Source: Escarpia spicata | Taxonomy: Eukaryota; Annelida; Polychaeta; Sabellida; Siboglinidae | DNA length: 64,000 bases | Assembly: GCA_963995525.1 (NCBI GenBank) | Contig: CAXEFP010000915.1 | Location: 62,001-126,000, forward strand | Direction of reading: 5' to 3' | Part shown: piece after piece, positions 1 to 11,100 of the stretch | Position numbering within the stretch: position 1 is the stretch's first letter | Layout: every line of letters starts with the position of its first letter | Made by a program: the position numbers and the translations under genes | The notes under the pieces: generated by a model | What the model saw: the letters and a program-made list of their open reading frames with translations, nothing else | Databases searched by the model: none | Told to the model about the DNA's origin: nothing

Positions 1-2
1 AA

Positions 3-248
3 CGACGTGTTCCATCAACATTTTCGTCAGAAACCAAGCAATGGACATTTAGTAGTAGTAACAGTCGAAGTGAATCGCCATCGGTTGCAGAGTCTACTGC
101 GGCGTCAGCGTCAAGAAGTGACGTACGCGATGTGACTACCAGTTTTATTTATTTATTATTACTAGGACTAGGTCTAGGTATTCTATTGCTTTTGTCTGTA
201 ATACTGTATTGTTTTAATGTTACATTACAATTACTTTTACAACATTAA
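3..248 (+). CDS. 3' end of an upstream gene: C-terminal membrane-anchored protein (partial)
   Basis: A frame open from base 3 to a TAA at 246-248 gives 81 residues without needing an ATG, so it is either a terminal exon or cut by the window edge. Residues about 5-47 are Ser/Thr/Ala rich (linker-like). Residues about 48-71 form one strongly hydrophobic helix (FIYLLLLGLGLGILLLL), followed by only ten residues. This is the architecture of a tail-anchored or single-pass C-terminal membrane protein, for example one of the ER or inner nuclear membrane. I do not recognise the family. AATAAA overlaps the stop and a second lies at 298, supporting a transcript end here. Confidence 0.45.
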   Translation, partial: RRVPSTFSSETKQWTFSSSNSRSESPSVAESTAASASRSDVRDVTTSFIYLLLLGLGLGILLLLSVILYCFNVTLQLLLQH

Positions 249-303
249 TAAATTAGAATTAAACAATTACAATTTACAACTGTTATTTGGTTATTGAAAT
301 AAA
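247..303 (+). promoter_or_regulatory. Polyadenylation signals of the upstream gene
   Basis: AATAAA occurs at 247-252, overlapping the stop codon, and again at 298-303, in AT-rich sequence. Both fit a cleavage site shortly downstream of the C-terminal anchor exon. Confidence 0.4.
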
Positions 304-1069
304 ATGAAAATTGCATATTAATCGTTGTTTGCATAACTATATCAATTAGTATGTATCAATGGTTAAGTTGAAAATTAAATAGGTGTACCGTATAGACTAC
401 TATAGTTCCCAATAGACGCTCAGAGCGTGTGCTAAGACTTTGGTGCATGACTATTTGTTTCTCAAAAGTGGTACCAGGCAACACTTTTTCAAACACACAT
501 AGTCAGCAGTGCACATCTACCAAACTGACTGATACAACATCAACACATGACAAGAATGCAACATGTTTAACAAGATTTAACAAGATTGCCATCCAGAGAA
601 TTAACTCTAGATGGCAGGTGGACAAGTAAGCCCTTTGGCTTATCGAGAGTCCAACCCTTTTATCTACATATATCCAGCCCTTCTGAGGTATGTGTCGATT
701 TTATTTTTAAACATATTCACATTACTAGCACCCACACAATCAGGAGATAATCTGTTTCATTCAGCTAAAGGCACACATGCACACTATGAATGACCTATCA
801 AGCATTTGCAAGGTGGTGCTAGCAACAGTATTGCCATCAGTTATGTCTAGCATGCATTCACTCATGAAAAATCTACTTTTATACATGTTTCCCTTATGAA
901 AAACAGTGTGTGCTTCTATGCCACTAGTTTAGATGGATAGTGTGTTTCTATTGGGATCTATACTGTATATGAATTAGACTTACAACGCAAGTATCGAGTA
1001 TCGAGTATCGAACAAAATTATGGTATCGATCGATATCGAAGAATTCTGGTATCGAACCAGCACTACTTA
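304..1069. other. Non-coding sequence upstream of the first recognised NUP155 exon
   Basis: No recognisable coding exon. I looked for the NUP155 N-terminal exon (family motif around the first conserved Asp-Leu-Ser) and did not find it. A short GTATCGA-like repeat lies at about 988-1060. Confidence 0.4.
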
Positions 1070-2030
1070 CAACTGTCCTGTGTGTGTGTCTGTTCTTACA
1101 ACTGCCCTGTGTATGTCTGTCCTTACAACTGCCCTGTGTGTGTCTGTCCTTACAACTGCTCTGTGTGTGTCTGTCCTTACAACTGCCCTGTGTGTGTCTG
1201 TCCTTACAACTGTGTCACTGTCGTGTGTCACTGTTGCATGGCTGTTGTGTGTCACTGATGTGTGTGACTGTCTTGTGTCACTGTCATGTGTCTGTCCTTA
1301 CAACTATCCTGTCTGTGTCTGTCCTTACAATTGCGATGTGTGTGTCTGTCCTTACAACTGTGTCACTGTTGTATGGCTGTCGTGTGTCACTGATGTGTGT
1401 GACTGTCTTGTGTCACTGTCATGTATCACTGTCATGTGTCTGTCCTTACAACTGTCCTGTGTGTGTCTGTTCTTACAACTGTCCTGTGTGTGTCTGTCCT
1501 TACAATTGCTCTGTGTGTGTGTCTGTCCTTACAACTGCCCTGTGTATGTCCTTGCAACTATCAAGTGTGTGTCTGTCCTTACAACTGTCCTGTGTGTGTG
1601 TCTGTTCTTACAACTGCCCTGTGTGTGTCTGTCCTTACAACTGCTTGTGTGTGTCTGTCCTTACAACTGTCCTGTGTGTGTCTGTCCTTACAACTGTCCT
1701 GTGTGTGTCTGTCCTTACAACTGTCCTGTATGTGTCTGTCCTTATAACTATCCTGTGTGTGTCTGTCCTTACAACTGCCCTGTGTGTGTCTCCTTACAAC
1801 TGTCCTGTGTGTGTCTATCCTTACAACTGTCCTGTGTGTGTCTGTCCTTACAACTATCCTGTGTGTGTCTGTCCTCACAACTGCCCTGTGTGTGTCTCCT
1901 TACAACTGTCCTGTGTGTGTCTGTCCTTACAACTGCCCTGTGTGTGTCTCCTTACAACTGTCCTGTGTGTGTCTGTCCTTACAACTGTCCTGTGTGTGTC
2001 TGTCCTTACAACTGTCCTGTGTGTGCCGCG
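1070..2030. repeat. Minisatellite of about 27 bp, GT-rich, abutting the E1 acceptor
   Basis: About 35 imperfect copies with core TGTCCTTACAACTGTCC plus a GTGTGT stretch. The array stops 4 bases before the AG of the first recognised exon, so it supplies the whole pyrimidine/GT-rich run-in to that splice site. The long frames across it on both strands are repeat artefacts. Confidence 0.9.
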
Positions 2031-2034
2031 ACAG

Positions 2035-2169
2035 TTCAACCGAGTGTGAGTGGTCTCCTCGACTTTGACTACCCAAGCTTAGCCGACCCAAAGATTGGCC
2101 TTGGCTCTGTGAAGGAACTTGGTGACATCCGAAGAGTGCCACTGCCGGTGGAACTTGTCGAACAGTTTG
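2035..2169 (+). CDS. NUP155: NUP155 E1 (first recognised exon)
   Basis: Starts after GCGACAG with two bases completing a codon from an unseen upstream exon; ends TTTG|GTCGTA (phase 1). Encodes the segment before the propeller: [11 protein letters not shown], then [14 protein letters not shown], the most conserved N-terminal motif of the family. About residues 1-45 of the recovered protein. Confidence 0.9.
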
Positions 2170-5100
2170 GTCGTATCCTTGCCACACGCTTGTTAGATTT
2201 CAAATCATATTGTTCACATCTTGTCTCTTGTAGGCTGTAACATATAAATGAGTTTGATTCAGCTTTTTGTAAATTCAGTCTGGTTACAATACAACATAAA
2301 ATACTGCATTGTAGCAATTTGCAGTTTTAATAGTTATTATTATTAAATAAGTTGGGTTGTAGCAGAATTAGGCCTCCACAACTTTTAGTTTTAGCAAAAG
2401 TATAAAATTGACATTGAATAGTTGAAATATTAATGTTGAATACCTCATGACGTTATGGTGGACAAGACAAACGTTTGCCTTGTCTACATGTGACAGACAT
2501 GCAATGCAACTGCCTGATGGGTCTCTTCCCAGACATTGGCCAAGCCTGGCTCTCAGTTGACAGTGACATCTTTGTTTGGAACTTTGAAGATGGGTATGTA
2601 TTATGTAATAATTTGTCTCATTTTAAAGGTTCTAAGACCTTTGTTGTATAAATAATTATGAATCAGACCTCTGGCTCAGCCCATCATGAATCAGCTGATT
2701 CGGGCCCATCATGAATCAGCTGGTTCAGTCCATCATGAATCAGGTGATTCAGCCCATCAAGAATCAGCTGATACAGCCAATCACAAATCAGCTGGTTCAG
2801 CCCATCACAAATCAGCTGGTTCAGCCCATCACGAATCAACTGGTTCAGCCAATCATTTATCAGTTGGGTCAGTCCATCATGAATCAGCTGGTTCAACCCA
2901 TCACGAATCAGCAGGTTGAGCTCATCACGAATCAACTGGTTCAGCCCATCATTTATTTATTGGGTCAGTCCATCATGAATCAGCTGGTTCAAGCCAACAC
3001 GAATCAGCTGGTTCAGCCCATCACAAATCAACTGGTTCAGTCCATCATGAATCAGCTGGTTCAGTCCATCATGAATCAGCTTGTTCAGTCCATCATGAAT
3101 CAGCTAGTTCAGTGTGCAGTTTAAAACACATTTGGCTGGTCGAGATATGAGAATAGATGTTTGTACTGTATCATGAGACGTGAGAATAGATGTTTGTACT
3201 GTATCATGAGACGTGAGAATAGATGTTTGTACTGTATCATGAGACGTGAGAATAGATGTTTGTACTGTATCATGAGACGTGAGAATAGATGTTTTGTACT
3301 GTATCATGAGACATGAGAATAGATGTATGTACTGTATCATGAGACATGAGAATAGATGTTTCTACTGTATCATGAGATATGAGAATATATGTTTGTACTG
3401 TATCATGAGACATGAGAATAGATGTTTGTGCTGTATCATGAGACGTGAGAATAGATGTTTTGTACTGTATCATGAGATATGAGAATATATGTTTGTACTG
3501 TATCATGAGACATGAGAATAGATGTTTGTACTGTATCATGAGACGTGAGAATAGATGTTTTGTACTGTATCATGAGATATGAGAATATATGTTTGTACTG
3601 TATCATGAGACGTGAGAATAGATGTTTTGTACTGTATCATGAGACGTGAGAATAGATGTTTGTACTGTATCATGAGACGTGAGAATAGATGTTTGTACTG
3701 TATCATGAGACGTGAGAATATATGTTTGTACTGCATCATGAGACGTTAGAATAGATGTTTTGTACTGTATCATGAGATATGAGAATAGATGTTTGTACTG
3801 TATCATGAGACACGAGAATAGATGTTTGTACTGTATCATGAGACGTGAGAATAGATGTTTGTACTGTATCATGAGACGTGAGAATATATGTTTGTACTGT
3901 ATCATGAGACGTGAGAATATATGTTTGTACTGTATCATGAGACGTGAGAATAGATGTTTGTACTGTATCATGAGACGTGAGAATAGATGTTTGTACTGTA
4001 TCATGAGACGTGAGAATAGATGTTTGTACTGTATCATGAGATATGAGAATAGATGTTTGTACTGTATCATGAGACGTGAGAATATATGTTTGTACTGTAT
4101 CATGAGAAGTGAGAATATATGTTTGTACTGCATCATGAGACGTTAGAATAGATGTTTTGTACTGTATCATGAGATATGAGAATAGATGTTTGTACTGTAT
4201 CATGAGACACGAGAATAGATGTTTGTACTGTATCATGAGACGTGAGAATAGATGTTTGTACTGTATCATGAGACGTGAGAATAGATGTTTTGTACTGTAT
4301 CATGAGATATGAGAATATATGTTTGTACTGTATCATGAGACGTGAGAATAGATGTTTTGTACTGTATCATGAGACGTGAGAATAGATGTTTTGTACTGTA
4401 TCGTGAGACGTTAGAATAGATGTTTTGTACTGTATCATGAGATATGAGAATAGATGTTTGTACTGTATCATGAGACACGAGAATAGATGTTTGTACTGTA
4501 TCATGAGACGTGAGAATAGATGTTTGTACTGTATCATGAGATATGAGAATAGATGTTTGTACTGTATCATGAGCCGTGAGAATAGATGTTTGTACTGTAT
4601 CATGAGACGTGAGAATAGATGTTTGTACTGTATCATGAGACGTGAGAATAGATGTTTGTACTGTATCATGAGACGTGAGAATAGATGTTTGTACTGTATC
4701 ATGAGACGTGAGAATAGATGTTTGTACTGTATCATGAGACGTGAGAATATATGTTTGTACTGTATCATGAGAAGTGAGAATAGATGTTTGTACTGTATCA
4801 TGAGACGTGAGAATATATGTTTGTACTGTATCATGAGAAGTGAGAATATATGTTTGTACTGCATCATGAGACGTCAGAATATATGTTTTGTACTGTATCA
4901 TGAGATATGAGAATAGATGTTTGTACTGTATCATGAGACACGAGAATAGATGTTTGTACTGTATCATGAGACGTGAGAATAGATGTTTGTACTGTATCAT
5001 GAGACGTGAGAATAGATGTTTTGTACTGTATCATGAGATATGAGAATATATGTTTGTACTGTATCATGAGACGTGAGAATAGATGTTTTGTACTGTATCA

Positions 5101-8100
5101 TGAGACGTGAGAATAGATGTTTTGTACTGTATCATGAGACGTGAGAATATATGTTTGTACTGTATCATGAGATATGAGAATAGATGTTTGTAGTGTATCA
5201 TGAGATATGAGAATATATGTTTGTACTGTATCATGAGATATGAGAATAGATGTTTGTACTGTATCATGAGATATGAGAATAGATGTTTGTACTGTATCAT
5301 GAGACATGAGAATATATGTTTGTACTGTATCATGAGATATGAGAATATATGTTTGTACTGTATCATGAGATATGAGAATAGATGTTTGTACTGTATCATG
5401 AGACGTGAGAATAGATGTTTGTACTGTATCATGAGACGTGATAATAGATGTTTGTACTGTATCATGAGGTGTGAGAATAGATGTTTGTACTGTATCATGA
5501 GATATGAGAATAGATGTTTGTACTGTATCATGAGACATGAGAATAGATGTTTGTACTGTATCATGAGACGTGAGAATAGATGTTTGTACTGTATCATGAG
5601 ACGTGAGAATAGATGTTTGTACTGTATCATGAGACGTGAGAATAGATGTTTGTACTGTATCATGAGACGTGAGAATAGATGTTTGTACTGTATCATGAGA
5701 CGTGAGAATAGATGTTTGTACTGTATCATGAGATATGAGAATAGATGTTTGTACTGTATCATGAGATATGAGAATAGATGTTTGTACTGTATCATGAGAT
5801 ATGAGAATAGTTGTTTGTACTGTATCATGAGATATGAGAATAGATGTTTGTACTGTATCATGAGATATGAGAATAGATGTTTGTACTGTATCATGAGTTT
5901 ACAATAACAATTATCACACCTGGTACAGGGCTCCCGTTAGTTAATATTGTGCGTATATATGCATGATTTTTGGCATTTCACGCATTATTTTGGACACCAT
6001 TGCGTGAACCTATGCATCGGCAGTGACGCATGTTTTAACCTGTCCTGCCACCGGCTTGTATTATCGCTCACAGTGGATGCAAACCTCAGGTATAATTTAA
6101 CAACAAAGGCACATAAAATCTTTTAAGAGTATATTTTTCTACGTGGAATGGTTACATTGTAAAAAAAAAACGAGATAAGAATATCGTTTAGCTGCATAAA
6201 TAATGTGTTGGACACCCACAGAACATGCACAGTTGCAGGGCAGCAGCTAGAACTTTTAAATAAATAATAAAACAAAAATTGGTTATCTTGTATATTTTTC
6301 ATGGCAATCTTAAGGCCAGACACCCAGGTAAATATATAATAAAAATACTCAAACTAGTTTTCTGCCAGATTACGATAGCTTTTATGTTTGCTATCAATAA
6401 AGAGTTTACTTGTACTGTATGACAATTACATACCTCTCAATTCTATCATTTGGGTAGAATAAATTGGACTATTTGCATAAATTATAAAATAATCCTATCC
6501 ACCTGCCGTGTCTGGCCTTAACTATATAAAAGGTCAATTGATACGTGAAGAAAATTTCATATCTGTCTGACACGTGCAGACGATGTGCTAAATTTACATT
6601 TCTTATCATTCATCATCCGAGAACTATTCGTGCTAGCTATTTACAGAACTTCGTTGGAAGACAACATTATCTGTTTGTTTAAAACAATCACAAGCTATCA
6701 TTGTTCTGACTAAAACATACACGCACTCACACGTACAGATGGACACTTTCCCATACCATCTCACATTGGCAGTCGAAAACCTGAACAAAGTACCCCTTGA
6801 TTTAATTTGTTACCCCTTGTTTTCAGCAACGGGGTACATTACCCCTTTCCACAAACCCTGGCGAGGGCTCTGTGGTACCTTAATTAACAATAAAATAGAT
6901 CTAGTGTATACTATTTCATGATGTTACAATAACAGTTATCACAGATGTATAGTATATTGGCAATAAATATGTTGGTTTATTATATCATGATTTTATAAAA
7001 ACATTTATTACGCATGTACAGTACTGTAACAACAAAATAGATGTAGTTCATATGTAATTGATCATGATTTTATGGTAACAGTTATTACACCTGTATAATA
7101 TTGTAGCAATAAAATATATCTGTAGTTAATATTATTTCATGATTTTTATGGTAACAATTATTACACGTGTATAGAACTGTAACAATAAAATGTATTATGT
7201 CATTTATAAATACTATATCATGATTTTACAATAACAATTATCATACAGAGTACCATTACAATAAAGTTGGCCCGACGACATACTTGCAGTAATAGCATAA
7301 AATGTTTAAATTAAAATGTAGTTAAATAAGGATGTTGACCAATTTGAAACTGAGTTATCTTGTGATCATGGTGAATATTTGCAGGAGTGACCTTGCCTAT
7401 TTTGATGGACTAAGTGAAACTATTCTGAGTGCTGGACTCGTCAAGCCAAAGCCTGGTGGGTGCCTAGACTTTCTCCCTCTTGTGTATACTGCTACAATGT
7501 AGCACATAGGCTCTGTATAAGTATCAAACAAAGCCTGGTGGGTGCCTAGACTTTCAAACTTAGGTTAAAAGGTGAGTCGGTGCATTTAGTGCAAATATTT
7601 GGAAATATGAAAGTGCAAATGCACTCATACATGTATGATTGAGATGAAAATGTTAAGTTTCAAGTATAAATGCATTTGACGAGGCATTTCCCTGGCTATA
7701 GTCAGTGAAGGATCACTGTGGACGTATAAATACATTTAGACCAGTCGTCTTCAGGCAGTAATTGCAGTGTGAAGTGGAGTTGGTGTTTGAACAAACAGGT
7801 CTGGCCGAGGTGAAATGTAAAGCACTTTGAGCAGTCTAGAGGGCTGGGCACCACATCGTACAAGACTGGAGTGGGTCATAATGATTACATGTGTACATCA
7901 TTTTACATTTAATTAATCATGACATAACTTATAAGGTTGCAAGTTCATAAACATAAAAGTCGGTGTGATATACATTAAGTATACAATGATGTATACTTAC
8001 TACAAGGACAGTGACTTAAGCCACTTATCGTTGTATGCCTTGAGTAATGCATTCTGTAACTGACGTCAATGTTTGCAGGAGTCTTCCAGCCACACATAGA

Positions 8101-11100
8101 GTTCCTCTTGGTTCGGGCTACCCCAGTCGACATTGTCCTCCTTGGTGTCAGCTTTAGCAAGCAAGTGGAAGGTTGGTTCAGGTTTCTATCAAACATTGTC
8201 CTCCTTGGTGTCAGCTTTAGCAAGCAAGTGGAAGGTTGGTTCAGGTTTCTATCAAACATTGTCCTCCTTGGTGTCAGCTTTAGCAAGCAAGTGGAAGGTT
8301 GGTTCAGGTTTCTATCAAACATTGTCCTCCTTGGTGTCAGCTTTAGCAAGCAAGTGGAAGGTTGGTTCTGGTTTCTATCAAACATTGTCCTCCTTGGTGT
8401 CAGCTTTAGCAAGCAAGTGGAAGGTTGGTTCAGGTTTCTATCAAACATTGTCCTCCTTGGTGTCAGCTTTAGCATGCAAGTGGAAGGTTGGTTCAGGTTT
8501 CTATCAAACATTGTCCTCCTTGGTGTCAGCTTTAGCAAGCAAGTGGAAGGTTGGTTCAGGTTTCTATCAAACATTGTCCTCCTTGGTGTCAGCTTTAGCA
8601 AGCAAGTGGAAGGTTGGTTCAGGTTTCTATCAAACATTGTCCTCCTTGGTGTCAGCTTTAGCAAGCAAGTGGAAGGTTGGTTCTGGTTTCTATCAAACAT
8701 TGTCCTCCTTTGTGTCAGCTTTAGCAAGCAAGTGGAAGGTTGGTTCTGGTTTCTATCAAACATTGTCCTCCTTGGTGTCAGCTTTAGCAAGCAAGCAAGT
8801 GGAAGGTTGGTTCAGGTTTCTATCAAACATTGTCCTCGGTGTCAGCTTTAGCAAGCAAGTGGAATGTTGGTTCTGGTTTCTATCAAACATTGTCCTCCTT
8901 GGTGTCAGCTTTAGCAAGCAAGTGGAAGGTTGGTTCTGGTTTCTATCAAACATTGTCCTCCTTGGTGTCAGCTTTAGCAAGCAAGTGGAAGGTTGGTTCA
9001 GGTTTCTATCAAGCATTGTCCTCCTTGGTGTCAGCTTTAGCAAGCAAGTGGAAGGTTGGTTCTTGTTTCTATCAAACATTGACCTCCTTGGTGTCAGCTT
9101 TAGCAAGCAAGTGGAATGTTGGTTCTGGTTTCTGTCAAACATTGTCCTCCTTGGTGTCAGCTTTAGCAAGCAAGTGGAAGGTTGGTTCAGGTTTCTATCA
9201 AACATTGTCCTCCTTGGTGTCAGCTTTAGCAAGCAAGTGGAAGGTTGGTTCTGGTTTCTATCAAACATTGTCCTCCTTGGTGTCAGCTTTAGCAAGCAAG
9301 TGGAAGGTTGGTTCAGGTTTCTATCAAACATTGTCCTCCTTGGTGTCAGCTTTAGCAAGCAAGTGGAAGGTTGGTTCAGGTTTCTATCAAACATTGTCCT
9401 CCTTGGTGTCAGCTTTAGCAAGCAAGTGGAAGGTTGGTTCTGGTTTCTATCAAACATTGTCATCTGAAACTTTGTCAGTGCGCTAAGTCATAATGTATAT
9501 ACAAAAGTGTTTGAATGCTCTAATGATATTCTACATTGATTGTTCTGATGTCAATGTTTGTGTAATTGTTTGCTTTCATTCCTGAAATATTTATGGTTTT
9601 GTGCATTGTTAATGTGATTGTTTCACTTCTGAAAAAGTTGGGTGTGTTTCTATTTTAAATTATGGTAATTTAATTTATTTGTTAACGTCTCTGTCAATTT
9701 CACATCTTCCAGGGTCATCCTTTGGGGAGATGCATCTGCTTCCCGAGCCTCTGTTCACTGTACCAACAGACAACATACACGTCCTGAACATCACAGGCTC
9801 AGACAATGGCAGAGTCTTCATGTCAAGCAAAGATGGCTGCCTCTACGAGCTCGCTTATCAGGTAAGTATTCAAGGTTCGTTCACCGGTACAGGCACAGTT
9901 CCATTTGTAAACATTCATTCACCTGCATAGGGACAGTTCCATTTGTAAACATTTGTAAACATTCGTTCACTTGCATAGTGACAGTTCCATTTGTAAACAT
10001 TTGTAAACATTCGTTCACCTGCATAGGGACAGTTCCATTTGTAAACATTCGTTCACCTGCATAGGGACAGTTCCAATTGTAATCATTGCTTCACCTGCAT
10101 AGGGACAGTTCCATTTGTAAACATTCGTTCATCTGCATAGGGACAGTTCCATTTGTAAACATTCGTTCACCTGCATAGGGACAGTTCCATATGTAAACAT
10201 TCATTCACTTGCATAGGGACAGTTCCATTTGTAAACTTCCGTTCACCTGCATAGGGACAGTTCCAACTGTAATCATTGCTTCTCCTGCATAGGGACAGTT
10301 CCATTTGTAAACATTCGTTCACCTGCATAGTGACAGTTCCATTTGTAAACATTCGTTCACCTGCATAGGGACAGTTCCATATGTAAACATTCATTCACTT
10401 GCATAGGGACAGTTCCATTTGTAAACTTCCGTTCACCTGCATAGGGACAGTTCCAATTGTAATCATTGCTTCACCTGCGTAGGGACAGTTCCATTTGTAA
10501 ACATTCATTCACCTGCATAGGGACAGTTCCATTTGTAAACATTCGTTCACCTGCATAAGGATAGTTCCAATTGTAATCATTGCTTCACCTGCTTAGGGAC
10601 AGTTCCATTTGTAAACATTCGTTCACCTGCATAGGGACAGTTCCAATTGTAATCATTGCTTCACCTGCATAGGGACAGTTCCATTTGTAAACATTCGTTC
10701 ACCTGCATAGGGACAGTTCTATTTGTAAACATTCGTTCACTTGCATAGTGACAGTTCCATTTGTAAACATTCATTCACTTGCATAGGGACAGTTTCATTT
10801 GTAAACATTTGTTCACTTGCATAGGGACAGTTCCATTTGTAAACGTTCGTTCACTTGCATAGGGACAGTTCCATTTGTAAACATTCGTTCACTTGCATAG
10901 TGAGTTCTATTTGTAAACATTCGTTTACCTGCATAGTGACAGTTCCATTTGTAAACATTCGTTCACCTGCATAGGGACAGTTCCATTTGTAAACATTCGT
11001 TCATCTGCATAGGGACAGTTCCAATTGTAATCATTGCTTCATCTGCATAGGGACAGTTCCATTTTTAAACATTCGTTCACCTGCATAGGGACAGTTCCAT

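Noticed and set aside
1020..2240. 406-codon Cys/Leu/Val-rich frame and antisense frames over the GT-rich array
   Set aside because: Produced by a repeat of about 27 bp (multiple of 3) with few stop trinucleotides; the composition is that of the repeat, in several frames at once. Only the end overlaps a real exon (E1).
3103..5907. Many 67-276 codon frames on both strands ([10 protein letters not shown] repeats)
   Set aside because: Period 33 keeps every stop-free frame open; there is no start context, no splice logic and no non-repeat part.
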